A stretch of 64,000 bases of DNA, from assembly GCA_039889035.1 (NCBI GenBank), contig JBDQQY010000021.1, forward strand, positions 62,001 to 126,000, given 5' to 3'. A model generated the notes under the pieces. That model made no database searches, was not told the origin of the DNA, and saw only the letters and a list, made by a program, of their open reading frames with translations. Origin of the DNA: Plantactinospora sp039889035 (GTDB lineage: Bacteria > Actinomycetota > Actinomycetes > Mycobacteriales > Micromonosporaceae). Position numbers and translations under genes: made by a program. Shown in pieces: positions 16,691 to 25,267 of this stretch. Numbering within the stretch: position 1 is the stretch's first letter; each line of letters starts with the position of its first letter.

Positions 16691-17320
16691 GTGACGGATA
16701 CCAGCGCGGCCGGCCGGACCGGCGGACACAGCGACCCGGGCGGCGCGGGGCGGCCGGACGTACCCGGGCGGAGCCTGGTGCTGCTCCGGCACGCCAAGGC
16801 CGAGCGGCCCACGACCGCGCCGGACGCCGACCGCCCGCTCACCGCCCGTGGGCACGCGGACGCCGCCGCCGCGGGTGCCTGGCTCGGCCACGGCGGCTAC
16901 CTGCCGACGGTGGTCGTCTGCTCGCCCGCCAAGCGCACCCGGCAGACCTGGCACGACGTGGCGCTGGGCATGGCCGCACCGCCGATCCGCCCGCTCGGCG
17001 TCCCGGCCGGACAGACCGCCGCCGCCGGTCCGTCCGGCCGCAGCGATGTGCCGTCGGTCCGGTACGACCAGCGGATCTACCACGGGCACGCGGCGGACCT
17101 GCTCGAACTCGTCCGTGCCACGGATCCGGAGGCGAGCACCCTGCTGCTGATCGGGCACAACCCGGCCATCTCGGAACTGTCCACTCTGCTCGATCCGGTG
17201 CACGCCGACCCGGAGGGGCTGCGTACCAGCGGAATCGTCATCCACCGGATCGCCGGCGAGTGGACGGACGTACGCGCCCAGGCGGGACCGATCGTGAAGT
17301 GGCACACCGCCCGGGGCTGA
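16691..17320 (+). CDS. SixA-like histidine phosphatase
   Basis: 209 residues from a GTG start at 16691, preceded by AGGGAGACC. The RHG-type catalytic motif reads 'LVLLRHAKAERP' with the phospho-accepting histidine; 'CSPAKRTRQTW' provides the arginine and 'LLIGHNPAISEL' the second catalytic histidine. The SixA subgroup dephosphorylates phosphohistidine on signalling proteins in E. coli; substrates here are unknown. A 30-residue Gly/Ala-rich N-terminal extension has no obvious role. The gene lies between two minus-strand DUF6458 paralogues. Confidence 0.88.
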   Translation: MTDTSAAGRTGGHSDPGGAGRPDVPGRSLVLLRHAKAERPTTAPDADRPLTARGHADAAAAGAWLGHGGYLPTVVVCSPAKRTRQTWHDVALGMAAPPIRPLGVPAGQTAAAGPSGRSDVPSVRYDQRIYHGHAADLLELVRATDPEASTLLLIGHNPAISELSTLLDPVHADPEGLRTSGIVIHRIAGEWTDVRAQAGPIVKWHTARG

Positions 17321-17396
17321 CCGACCATCGAATCGCGTACCGGGACGGGCCGGTGCCCGGCCGGTGACATCGCCACCAGGCCGGGCACCGGGGACG

Positions 17397-17666
17397 TCAG
17401 GTGGGTGGCGCGCTCGGCGGCGGCGGATCCGGCGGCGGCGGCATCATCGCCGTCGGATGCGACAGCCGGTTCTCCTCGACGATCAGGGTCCGCGCCCGCT
17501 TCTTGCGGTCCTGCCAGTACCACATCGTGGTGGCCAGCACTGCGACCCCGGCCAGGATGAAGACCCAGCCGACCGCCCGAAGATCGAGCCACCAGACATT
17601 CGCTCTGACCGCGAACGTCAGGATGGCTCCCAGGGTGATGAGGAAAATTCCCGTACCGATGCCCAT
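17397..17666 (-). CDS. DUF6458 small membrane protein, copy 2
   Basis: 89 residues from ATG 17666, beginning MGIGTGIFLITLGAILTF and containing 'RANVWWLDLRAVGWVFILAG' as in the first copy, with two membrane segments and a basic stretch WYWQDRKKRA. The C-terminal tail is a proline run (PPPPDPPPPSAPP) instead of the charged tail of copy 1. The two copies surround the SixA-like gene and are probably an old duplication. Function unknown. Confidence 0.8.
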   Translation of the reverse strand: MGIGTGIFLITLGAILTFAVRANVWWLDLRAVGWVFILAGVAVLATTMWYWQDRKKRARTLIVEENRLSHPTAMMPPPPDPPPPSAPPT

Positions 17667-17752
17667 GTCCGCTGCACTCCCCCGTGCGATGGGTCGTGGG
17701 CTTTCATGACAAATCAGGTCAAACTGCTCCTAGCACCGCCTCAACAATAGCG

Positions 17753-17787
17753 CGGCGGCCGGGGAGCAACAGCTCCACCGGCCGCCG
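17753..17787 (-). terminator. Terminator hairpin after the acyl-CoA dehydrogenase gene
   Basis: A 10-base stem (CGGCGGCCGG / CCGGCCGCCG) plus an inner 5-base stem GGAGC/GCTCC with loop AACA lies 24 bases beyond the minus-strand stop at 17811. The only flaw is one unpaired A. Confidence 0.75.
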
Positions 17788-17810
17788 AAAGAACGCCCGT
17801 CGCGGCCCGG

Positions 17811-19700
17811 CTAGAAGGCTTCCTCGGGCAGGTCCATCAGCTCCAGGTCGGCGCCCTGCACGATCCGCCGGTCGGCGCCGATCCGGGGCAGTACCTCCCG
17901 GGCGAAGAACCGTGCGGCGGCCAGCTTGCCGGTGTAGAACGCCTTGTCGGCCGCGCTCACCTCGCCGCCCAGCGCCCGCAGCGCGACCTCGGCCTGCCGT
18001 TGCAGCAGCCAACCGACCACCAGGTCGCCGACGGCGAGCAGGAAGCGCCGGCTGCTCAGCCCGACCCTGTAGAGCGCCCGGGCCTCGCCGCCCTGCGCGT
18101 CGCCGAGCCACCCGGTCATGGTGCCGAGCATCGCCTGCACCTCGCCGAGCGCCCGGCCCAGCGCGGCCCGCTCCTCCTTGAGCTGCCCGTCGCCCGGCTC
18201 GGTCGAGTCCGCGCCGGCCGGCTCCGCACCGCCGGACTCCACGAACGTCGCGATCTCGCCGGCCACCGCCATCAGGCTGGTACCGCGATCCCGGACGATC
18301 TTCCGGAAGAACAGGTCGAGGCTCTGGATCGCGGTCGTACCCTCGTAGAGAGTGTCGATCTTCGCGTCCCGGACGTACTGCTCCAGCGGGTAGTCCTGGA
18401 GGAAACCGGAACCGCCGAACGTCTGCAACGACTCGTGGCCGAGCAGCTCGTAGGCGCGTTCCGAGCCGACACCCTTGACCACCGGCAGCAACAGGTCGTT
18501 GACGCCCTTCGCCAGCTTGGCGGCGGACTCGTCGCCGTTCGCCTCGGCGATGTTGATCCGGTCCTGCCAGGTCGCGGTGTAGCAGACCAGCGCCCGCAGG
18601 CCCTCGGCGTACGCCTTCTGGAGCATCAGCGAACGGCGCACGTCCGGGTGGTGCGTGATGGTCACCCGGGGCGCGTTCTTGTCCGTCGAGCGGAGCAGGT
18701 CGGCGCCCTGCACCCGGCTCTTCGCGTATTCCAGTGCGTTGAGGTAGCCGGTGGAGAGCGTGGCGATCGCCTTGGTACCGACCATCATCCGGGCGTACTC
18801 GATGATCAGGAACATCTGCCGGATGCCGTCGTGCACGTCGCCCAGCAGCCAGCCCTTGGCCGGTACGCCGTGCTCGCCGAAGGTCATCTCGCAGGTGTTC
18901 GAGACCTTCAACCCCATCTTGTGTTCGAGGTTGGTCGCGTAGACGCCGTTGCGCTCGCCCAGCTCGCCGGTTTCCTCGTCGAAGTGGAACTTGGGAACCA
19001 CGAACAGCGACAGCCCCTTGGTGCCCGGGCCGCCGGCTCCCTCCACCCCGACCGGCCGGGCCAGGACATAGTGGATGATGTTGTCCGTCAGGTCGTGCTC
19101 ACCGCTGGTGATGAACCGCTTGACACCCTCGATGTGCCAGGAACCGTCCGGCTGCGGGATCGCCCGGGCACGGCCGGCGCCCACGTCCGAACCGGCGTCC
19201 GGCTCGGTGAGCACCATGGTCGCGGCCCACTGCTTCTCGACGAAGAGCTTGGCCCACTTCTTCTGCCGCTCGGTGCCCTCCCGATAGAGGGTGTGCGCGA
19301 AGGAGGGGCCGCCGGCGTACATCCACAGTGGCGCGTTGGCGCCGAGGATCAGCTCGGCGGCGGACCACCAGAGCGCCCGGGGCGCCATCGTGCCGTCCAG
19401 CTCGGCCGGCAGGTCCATCCGCCAGAACTCGGAGTCCATCATCGCCTGGTAGGACTTCTTGAACGGCTCCGGCAGCGGCGCGCTGTGCGTGGCCGGGTCG
19501 AAGACCGGCGGGTTGCGGTCGCTGGAGGCGTAGCTGGCCGCCAGGTCCTCCCGGGCCAGCCGCTCGACCTCGGCGAGCACGCTCCGCGCGGTGTCGGCGT
19601 CGAGTTCGGCGTACGGGCCGACGCCGAACGCCTGGTCCGCACCGAACACCTCGAAGAGGTTGAACTCGAGGTCTCGCCGATTGCTCCTGTAGTGGCTCAT
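17811..19700 (-). CDS. Acyl-CoA dehydrogenase, FadE5-like with C-terminal extension
   Basis: 629 residues from ATG 19700, longer than the usual 380-residue enzymes and like the FadE5 group with N- and C-terminal extra domains. Seen: FAD/substrate region 'MVLTEPDAGSDVGAGRARAI' and 'IEGVKRFITSGEHDL'; 'QTFGGSGFLQDYPLEQYVRD' and 'IDTLYEGTTAIQSLDLFFRK', whose Glu in YEGT is the catalytic base. It oxidises acyl-CoA to enoyl-CoA in fatty-acid degradation. Two TTAC-N6-GTAA palindromes lie just upstream and suggest control by a TetR-like fatty-acid regulator. A clear terminator follows. Single gene. Confidence 0.92.
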   Translation of the reverse strand: MSHYRSNRRDLEFNLFEVFGADQAFGVGPYAELDADTARSVLAEVERLAREDLAASYASSDRNPPVFDPATHSAPLPEPFKKSYQAMMDSEFWRMDLPAELDGTMAPRALWWSAAELILGANAPLWMYAGGPSFAHTLYREGTERQKKWAKLFVEKQWAATMVLTEPDAGSDVGAGRARAIPQPDGSWHIEGVKRFITSGEHDLTDNIIHYVLARPVGVEGAGGPGTKGLSLFVVPKFHFDEETGELGERNGVYATNLEHKMGLKVSNTCEMTFGEHGVPAKGWLLGDVHDGIRQMFLIIEYARMMVGTKAIATLSTGYLNALEYAKSRVQGADLLRSTDKNAPRVTITHHPDVRRSLMLQKAYAEGLRALVCYTATWQDRINIAEANGDESAAKLAKGVNDLLLPVVKGVGSERAYELLGHESLQTFGGSGFLQDYPLEQYVRDAKIDTLYEGTTAIQSLDLFFRKIVRDRGTSLMAVAGEIATFVESGGAEPAGADSTEPGDGQLKEERAALGRALGEVQAMLGTMTGWLGDAQGGEARALYRVGLSSRRFLLAVGDLVVGWLLQRQAEVALRALGGEVSAADKAFYTGKLAAARFFAREVLPRIGADRRIVQGADLELMDLPEEAF

Positions 19701-19732
19701 ACGCCTCTGCCCCCCGGACTCGCGAACACAGG

Positions 19733-19771
19733 TTACCCGGCAGTAACAGTGGTTATATTACTCGTGGGTAA
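19733..19771. promoter_or_regulatory. Twin TTAC-N6-GTAA palindromes upstream of the acyl-CoA dehydrogenase
   Basis: TTAC-CCGGCA-GTAA (19733-19746) and TTAC-TCGTGG-GTAA (19758-19771) have identical arms and spacer length, centres 25 bases apart. On the minus strand the first overlaps a TAACCT -10-like box, and the start codon is 30 bases further on. The arrangement fits a repressor operator for fatty-acid catabolism, by inference. Confidence 0.55.
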
Positions 19772-19878
19772 GTCACCGCGAAGCACCGGCTTCAGTGACC
19801 CGCACCACACTGACGGCAACCTGACGACCTGTGTCGGACCGGACGTGCGGTCGCGCCGCGCTCACCGGACCGGCTCGG

Positions 19879-21006
19879 TCAGCCATCGGCGGCGCCGACC
19901 TCCCAGCTCGGCACCGTCGACGCGGTTGCCGAGTGCGGTCCCGGGTACTCCATCAGGACCAGCGCGATGTCGTCGTCGAGCCGGCCGCGTACCCACTCGA
20001 CCAGGGCCGTCTCCAGCGAGGCCAGGCCGTCGGCGACCGTGCCGTGCCCGAGCAGCCGCCAGGCCCGGTCCACGGTCGGGAAGAACTCCCCGTCCCGGCG
20101 TGCCTCGCCGAGCCCGTCGGTGAAGAGCAGCAGCCGGTCGCCCGGTTCGAGCCGCTCGACCCGGGGCCGGACCACCGGCATGAACCCGAGCGGCGGCGCG
20201 GGAGCCGGCGGCTCCATCGGAATCACCTGACCGCGACGGAGCAGCAGGGGTGCCGGATGACCACAGTTGACGATCGTGAGCGTGCCGCCGCGCTCCTCGA
20301 CCAGGGCAGCGGTGACGAAGTCCTCGTCGCCGACGTTGCGGGCCACCGCCCGGTCCAGGTCGGCCACGATGGCCCGCAGGTCGGCCCGCTCGTACGCCAC
20401 GTGCCGGTACGAGCCGAGCACGATGCTGGCCAGCCGGACCGCGTCCAGCCCCTTGCCCCGGACGTCGCCGATGATGATCCGCACTCCGTACGGGGTGTCG
20501 ATCGCCTCGTACAGGTCGCCGCCGATGTCGGCGGCGGCGGTCGACGAGATGTAGTGCCCGGCCACCGCCAGGCTGCCGACCTGCGGTCCGACCGGCCGCA
20601 GCACCGCCTGCTGAGCCACGGAGGCGAGCTTGGACAGCTCGGCGATCCGCTCCGCCTGCCGCTGCCGGATCACCGCGAAGAGCGCCGCGATCGCCGTGGC
20701 CAGCACCACGCCGATCAGGTTGACCGTGGTGGCCAGCGGCACCACGCGGCCGCCCCAGGCCAGCGAGCCGGCCAGCACGGTGGCGATCACGCCGACCGCG
20801 AGTACCACCCGCCAGGAGGCGAACGCGGCGGCCAGGAAGGGGGCCGCCGCGACCAGGCCGACATAGTTGACCTTGGATTCGTCCGCGAACTCCACCACCG
20901 AGACGAGCGCGAGCAGCACGAGGGCCGCGCCGAGACCGGCGCGGGAACCTTGGCTCAGCGGGCGACGGCCCGGTGGCATCAGTCGCATGGGTACGCGGAA
21001 CAGCAT
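19879..21006 (-). CDS. Membrane-anchored SpoIIE-type serine phosphatase (PP2C)
   Basis: 375 residues from ATG 21006; an in-frame ATG at 21075 exists but a TACAAT -10 box at 21025-21030 lies between, favouring the shorter form. The N-terminal third has about four to five hydrophobic segments (GLGAALVLLALVSVVEF, VVLAVGVIATVLAGSLAW, LIGVVLATAIAALFAV). The catalytic domain has the metal-binding acidic motifs 'DIGGDLYEA', 'IGDVRGKGLDAV', 'VNCGHPAPLLL' and 'LFTDGLGEARR'. Such RsbU-like enzymes dephosphorylate anti-anti-sigma factors in partner-switching pathways. No STAS protein or sigma factor is adjacent. Confidence 0.88.
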   Translation of the reverse strand: MLFRVPMRLMPPGRRPLSQGSRAGLGAALVLLALVSVVEFADESKVNYVGLVAAAPFLAAAFASWRVVLAVGVIATVLAGSLAWGGRVVPLATTVNLIGVVLATAIAALFAVIRQRQAERIAELSKLASVAQQAVLRPVGPQVGSLAVAGHYISSTAAADIGGDLYEAIDTPYGVRIIIGDVRGKGLDAVRLASIVLGSYRHVAYERADLRAIVADLDRAVARNVGDEDFVTAALVEERGGTLTIVNCGHPAPLLLRRGQVIPMEPPAPAPPLGFMPVVRPRVERLEPGDRLLLFTDGLGEARRDGEFFPTVDRAWRLLGHGTVADGLASLETALVEWVRGRLDDDIALVLMEYPGPHSATASTVPSWEVGAADG

Positions 21007-21024
21007 GCCTGATCGACGACCGCG

Positions 21025-21030
21025 ATTGTA
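21025..21030 (-). promoter_or_regulatory. -10 box of the PP2C gene
   Basis: TACAAT on the minus strand, ending 18 bases before ATG 21006. No strong -35 is seen. Confidence 0.45.
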
Positions 21031-21272
21031 CGAAGTTGACTCCTCGTCCGATCGGGTTCTGGCCACCTGGCGCATCCCACCGGTCCGGACCCGCCGGATC
21101 TTGTCGACGAGTCAGCCAACCGTTGCAAGTCGAATGAACATTCCTGGATCACTTACCTCACGTCGCGCACCCGCCCGGTCACCGGACCGGTCGCACCACC
21201 GCATCTCGACCGGGACCGGCGCCACCGTCACCGGACCCCCGCCACCTGCCACCGCTACTCCGTGCCCGCCGC

Positions 21273-21935
21273 TCAGCCGAGGACCTCGTACCGGACGTCG
21301 ATGGCGCCGAGGCTCAGCGAGGCGATCGCCTCGAAGGAGGCCCGGGACAGGTCGATGCAGCGGCCCTCGATGAACGGACCCCGGTCGTTGATCCGGACCA
21401 CCACCGACCGGCCGTTGTCCGGGTTCGTCACCCGGACCCGGGTGTTGAAGGGCAGGGTCTTGTGCGCGGCGGTCAGCGCGTTCGGGTCGAAGGCCTCACC
21501 GTTCGCGGTGACCTGCCCCTGGTCGTAGTAGGAGGCGCCGCAGGAGCCGCTCTGCACCACCCGGGCCGGCGGGCTGGTCGCCGGGCGCTTCGTGGCGGGC
21601 TTCTTCGCGGTGCTGGTCCGGGTCTGGCTCGGCGAGGGGCGGGAACTGGCCCGCGAGGCGCGCTCGGGCGACCGGTCCGGCATGGGTGTGACCGCGTCCG
21701 GGGTGGGCGACGTCGTCGCCGGCCCGCTCGGCGTGGCCGGGGTGGTCGCGTCGACCAGGGCCGGCACCGAGGCGGAGTTGGCGGCCGGCTCCGTGCCGAG
21801 CTTCACCACACCGGCCGCACCCGCGCCGACCAGCGCGACGGCGACCGCTCCGGCCGCCACCATGCCGGTCGGCCAGCGCAGAATCCGAACTCGGGCATGC
21901 TTCCCAGCCACCGCACCGTCCTCTCCCAGGAACAA
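21273..21935 (-). CDS. RlpA-like double-psi beta-barrel secreted protein
   Basis: 220 residues. A basic N-terminus and one membrane segment (GMVAAGAVAVALVGAGAAGV, about residues 24-45) are followed by a Ser/Thr/Pro/Lys-rich wall-spanning linker and a C-terminal RlpA domain: 'GSCGASYYDQGQVTANGEAF', 'TAAHKTLPFNTRVRVTN', 'VVVRINDRGPFIEGRCIDLS'. The NDRGP and aspartate residues match the active-site region of RlpA lytic transglycosylases and expansin-like barrels. There is no SPOR domain. It probably acts on, or binds, peptidoglycan at the cell surface. The start at 21935 is uncertain by a few residues. Confidence 0.87.
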   Translation of the reverse strand: MFLGEDGAVAGKHARVRILRWPTGMVAAGAVAVALVGAGAAGVVKLGTEPAANSASVPALVDATTPATPSGPATTSPTPDAVTPMPDRSPERASRASSRPSPSQTRTSTAKKPATKRPATSPPARVVQSGSCGASYYDQGQVTANGEAFDPNALTAAHKTLPFNTRVRVTNPDNGRSVVVRINDRGPFIEGRCIDLSRASFEAIASLSLGAIDVRYEVLG

Positions 21936-22089
21936 CAGAGATCGGGTCGGACCGTAACGAGGGAGGTACTTCGGAAGTCAACGTGATCATCTGCTTTCGC
22001 CCGGGTATGGGGTGAAACGTGTAGCCGATCATCCGACCCTGGGTGGGTCGGACGTGCCCGTACCCGGGGCGGGCCGGAGATGCCGCAAG

Positions 22090-22650
22090 ATGGTCTCCGT
22101 GCGGGCGGAGCTGAGCAGGCGGCTGGTCGGGGCGTTCCGGTGGACCGACCCGGGGCCGGAGAGCACGCACCTGGTCAGCGACGTCTCCGGCTGGTGGCGG
22201 GACCCGGCGATCCTCGCCGGGCTGGGTCCGGCCCTGGCGGAGCCGTTCCGGGCGGACCCGCCCACCGTCGTGGTCGCGCCCGAGGTCACCGGCCTGCTGC
22301 TCGGGCCGCTGGTGGCGACCGCGCTGGGCGCCGGCTTCGTCCCGGCGTACAAGAACACCGGCGAGCGGCGGATCGCGGAGCCGACCACCTGGGCGTGGAC
22401 CGGTGCCGACTACCGGGGCCGCCGGCTGGCTCTCGGGGTACGGGACCGGCACCTGGGGCCCGGCGACCGGGTACTGGTGGTGGACGACTGGGTGGCCAGC
22501 GGCGCCCAGGTACGCGCCCTGCACGAGATCGTCGCCCGGCGCGGAGCCACCGTCCTCGGCACGACGTGCCTGGTCGCCGAGGCCGCACCGGAGGTGGTGG
22601 CGGAACTCCGGCTGGACAGTTTGCTGACCCCGGCCGACCTGGACCCCTGA
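22090..22650 (+). CDS. Phosphoribosyltransferase, adenine-PRT-like
   Basis: 186 residues from ATG 22090; an in-frame ATG at 22012 gives an extension without family similarity. The PRPP-binding loop is 'VLVVDDWVASGAQVRALHEI', and 'VVVAPEVTGLLLGPLVATAL' corresponds to the N-terminal phosphate loop. 'VPAYKNTGERRIAEPTT' lies where adenine PRT-type enzymes have their flexible hood. It probably transfers a base to or from phosphoribosyl pyrophosphate; the base specificity cannot be read. The gene stands alone and converges on the SUMF1-type gene. Confidence 0.8.
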   Translation: MVSVRAELSRRLVGAFRWTDPGPESTHLVSDVSGWWRDPAILAGLGPALAEPFRADPPTVVVAPEVTGLLLGPLVATALGAGFVPAYKNTGERRIAEPTTWAWTGADYRGRRLALGVRDRHLGPGDRVLVVDDWVASGAQVRALHEIVARRGATVLGTTCLVAEAAPEVVAELRLDSLLTPADLDP

Positions 22651-22739
22651 CCACCCCGCCCCGCCCGCTTCCGGCGTCGACCGTCCGCCGGCAGGCCACG
22701 GCGTCCCGCACCTGCGGCCCGGGCCGGCCGGCAGAGCTG

Positions 22740-23879
22740 TCAGGCGTCGGGTGCCGGGCGTTCGGTGCGGCAGAGCCGGAAGCCGATGTTCGGGGCGAGG
22801 TGGTCACCCCAGTCGCCGTCCCGCCAGTCCGTCGAGGCGCGGGACATCCGGAACGAGACGCTGACCGCGCCGGCACAGTCCGCCCAGGAACCACCGCGCA
22901 GCACCCGCTGCTCCCCGTCGACCGGTCCGGTCGGATTGTCCACCGGGCTCTCCAGGTAGTACTCGGCGTCGTACCAGTCGGCGGTCCACTCCCAGACCGA
23001 GCCGGCCATTCCGTACAGGCCGTAGTCGTTGGGCGGGAGCCGGCGCATCGGCAGGATCGACAACTCGTCGAACCGGTCGAAGTCGCACCGCTGCGGCGTC
23101 GGCGGCTCGTCCCCCCACGGATAGCGGCGGCCGACCAGGCCACCCCGGGCCGCCCGCTCCCACTCGGCCTCGCTGGGCAGCCGATAACGGACCGTCGGAG
23201 TGGAGATCCGCTCGCCGAGCTCCTCGGCCTCCTGCGCGGCGACGCAGACCATCGGCTTGTGGTCGTACCCCCACGGCCGGCCCGGGTCCGCCCGGGGCGG
23301 TATGCCTAACACGGACGCCGGGTCGACCGGCTCGCCGCCCCGGGTCAGCGCCATCCGGGGATCGTGGGCGTGCCAGTCGAGTGCCCGGGTGGTCTCGTCC
23401 TCGCAGTATTGCAGGCGGATCCGGTTCGCCCCGTCCAGCACGAACCACCCGCCCCGGTCGATCGTGGCGGCCTCGGCACCGTCCTCCGGCGGGCGTCCGT
23501 CCGGCGGCGGCCGCCAACCCATCAACCGGCAGTACGCCGACCAGCTCACCGGAGTCTCGGAGAGCCAGTAGCCGTCCAGCCGCACCCGGTGCACCGGCCA
23601 CTCGTCCGGGTCGGCCGTGTCCGAGCCCATCAGGAAGGTGCCGGCCGGGACGTACCGGAAGGTCAGGCCGTGCTCCTCGACGGCCAACCGGTCCAGCAGC
23701 TCGCGGCGCGCCCCGGCGAGGTCGGCGTCACCGGGGTCCAGCGCGTACGCCCGGTCGTAGACCGCCGCCGCGGCCCGCAACTCGCCGACCCGGACCAGCT
23801 TGCGGGCCAGCCGGCACAGCCGGACCGGGCCGCCGGTCGCCGCCCGCTCGGCGCGCAGCCACTCCTCGGTCGCACCCAC
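22740..23879 (-). CDS. SUMF1/formylglycine-generating-enzyme-like protein with TPR-like N-terminus
   Basis: 379 residues from GTG 23879, which lies 5 bases after the stop of the radical SAM gene. Residues 1 to about 66 look like a TPR helix pair (LCRLARKLVRVGELRAAAAV, AYALDPGDADL). The rest is an FGE-sulfatase fold: 'FRYVPAGTFLMGSDTADPDE', 'RYRLPSEAEWERAARGGLVG', 'GLYGMAGSVWEWTADWYD', 'RVLRGGSWADCAGAVSV', 'APNIGFRLCR'. True formylglycine-generating enzymes carry a C-x4-C copper site after the GGS strand; here only the first cysteine remains and the second position is serine. It is therefore probably not a sulfatase activator; no sulfatase is nearby. With the radical SAM partner it may modify a common substrate. 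Confidence 0.88.
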   Translation of the reverse strand: MGATEEWLRAERAATGGPVRLCRLARKLVRVGELRAAAAVYDRAYALDPGDADLAGARRELLDRLAVEEHGLTFRYVPAGTFLMGSDTADPDEWPVHRVRLDGYWLSETPVSWSAYCRLMGWRPPPDGRPPEDGAEAATIDRGGWFVLDGANRIRLQYCEDETTRALDWHAHDPRMALTRGGEPVDPASVLGIPPRADPGRPWGYDHKPMVCVAAQEAEELGERISTPTVRYRLPSEAEWERAARGGLVGRRYPWGDEPPTPQRCDFDRFDELSILPMRRLPPNDYGLYGMAGSVWEWTADWYDAEYYLESPVDNPTGPVDGEQRVLRGGSWADCAGAVSVSFRMSRASTDWRDGDWGDHLAPNIGFRLCRTERPAPDA

Positions 23880-23884
23880 CCCGG

Positions 23885-25267
23885 TCAGCCCCCGCAGCCC
23901 GGCCGGATCCGACCGGCTCCCGCCGACACGTCCAGTACGACCAGCGGATTGCGTACCCGATCCGGCGACCGCCGTTCCAGCGCCACCTGGTCCTCGATCC
24001 ACGGGTCCGGTGCGTTCACCGAGCCGTTCAACACCAGGGCCCGGGCCCGGCAGCCGCCGCCGAAGGTGGCGGTCCCGCCCCGCGTGCTGGCCGGCTCGGT
24101 GTGCGGCAGCGCCCGGATCGCCCGGAAACCGGTGCTGTGCCGCCAGATGTCGGCCAGCGACCGGTCCCGGACGTTCGCCGCGACGAACCGGGGGCCGAGG
24201 AAGCTGCACGGGTTGACGTCGCCGGATACGGAGACCGAACAGACCAGGTTGCCGGCCCCGCAGCCGTAGTTCTGCTGGATCACCGACTGCGTCTCCCGCC
24301 GGGTCTGCGGGCCGAACGGGTCGATCTGGCGCAGCTCCATCCGGTCGTCGTCCATCCGGGCCAGGGTGTTCAGCGCGGTGTTGTACTCCGCGAAGCTCGG
24401 CATCAGCTCCAGGTGCCGCTGTGCCACCCCGACCGGGTAGAGCGGCCGGAACACCGCCGTGTCCGCGCCCACCTCGCGGGCGAGCCGGGCGCACGCCTCG
24501 ACCTCCTCGACGTTCGACCGCATGATGGTGAAGGCCAGCGTGAACCGGGCGTACCGGCGGAGCACCGCCAGCCGATCGAGCACCTTCGCGAAGGTGCCGG
24601 CACCGCGTACCCGGTCGTTGGTCTCGGCCGTGGCGCCCTCCAGGCTGACGTTGAGCCAGACCAGTTCCCGCCGGCCGAACTCCCGGGCGATCTCCTCGGT
24701 GACCAGCAGTCCGTTGGTGGTGACGCAGGGCGCGAGGCCGTGTGCGGTGGCGAGGTCGATGATCTGGAAGAGGTCCTTGCGGAGCAGCGGCTCGCCACCG
24801 GTCAGCCCGAGCCGGAAGCTGCCGAGGCTGGCCATCTCGGCGAAGAGCCGGTCGATCTCGGCCAGGCTCAGCCGCTGCTCCCGGCGTGGCAGGTCACCGG
24901 CGAAGCAGTGCGTACAGCTCAGGTTGCAGGCCGAGACGACCTCCAGGTGTACCGCGAGCGGCCCGGCCAGATGGTCGGCCGGCGGCTCCGGACCGTCGAG
25001 TACGACCCCGGCGAACCGGTGCCGCACCGTGAAGAAGCCCAGCTCGTAGAAGTGCTCGTAGAAGCGGAGCATCCGCATCCGCTGCCCGTCGTCGGCGACC
25101 TCCGACAGGACCTCGCCGATCGGCCGGTCGACCAGCCGGCGCAGCAGGGCGGTCGCCTCGGCGTCGAACGGCAGGTACCGCGAGGTGCGGCGGTCGAAGA
25201 CCAGGCTGCCGAAGTACTCGGGAATCAGCACCAGCGGGGGCACCCGACCTCTTCCTCCGTCCGTCAC
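23885..25267 (-). CDS. Radical SAM-SPASM peptide/protein maturase with PqqD-like N-terminal domain
   Basis: 460 residues from GTG 25267, which overlaps the preceding stop by 4 bases (GTGA). Residues about 10-85 resemble a PqqD/RRE peptide-recognition domain ('LVFDRRTSRYLPFDAEATAL'). The radical SAM cluster is CNLSCTHC with C114, C118 and C121; 'GLTGGEPLLR' is the SAM-binding GGE motif. The SPASM region holds C336, C343, C354 and C406, positioned for auxiliary iron-sulfur clusters, and there is a further C458. Such enzymes make carbon-carbon, thioether or epimerised residues in ribosomal peptides. No short precursor gene is obvious; the upstream operon protein is the nearest candidate substrate. 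Iron-sulfur assembly, SAM cleavage and peptide class are inferred from the family. Confidence 0.92.
   Translation of the reverse strand: MTDGGRGRVPPLVLIPEYFGSLVFDRRTSRYLPFDAEATALLRRLVDRPIGEVLSEVADDGQRMRMLRFYEHFYELGFFTVRHRFAGVVLDGPEPPADHLAGPLAVHLEVVSACNLSCTHCFAGDLPRREQRLSLAEIDRLFAEMASLGSFRLGLTGGEPLLRKDLFQIIDLATAHGLAPCVTTNGLLVTEEIAREFGRRELVWLNVSLEGATAETNDRVRGAGTFAKVLDRLAVLRRYARFTLAFTIMRSNVEEVEACARLAREVGADTAVFRPLYPVGVAQRHLELMPSFAEYNTALNTLARMDDDRMELRQIDPFGPQTRRETQSVIQQNYGCGAGNLVCSVSVSGDVNPCSFLGPRFVAANVRDRSLADIWRHSTGFRAIRALPHTEPASTRGGTATFGGGCRARALVLNGSVNAPDPWIEDQVALERRSPDRVRNPLVVLDVSAGAGRIRPGCGG

Noticed and set aside
23880..24494. Upstream extension of the SUMF1-type gene
   Set aside because: It overlaps the radical SAM coding region in another frame and is a shadow of it.
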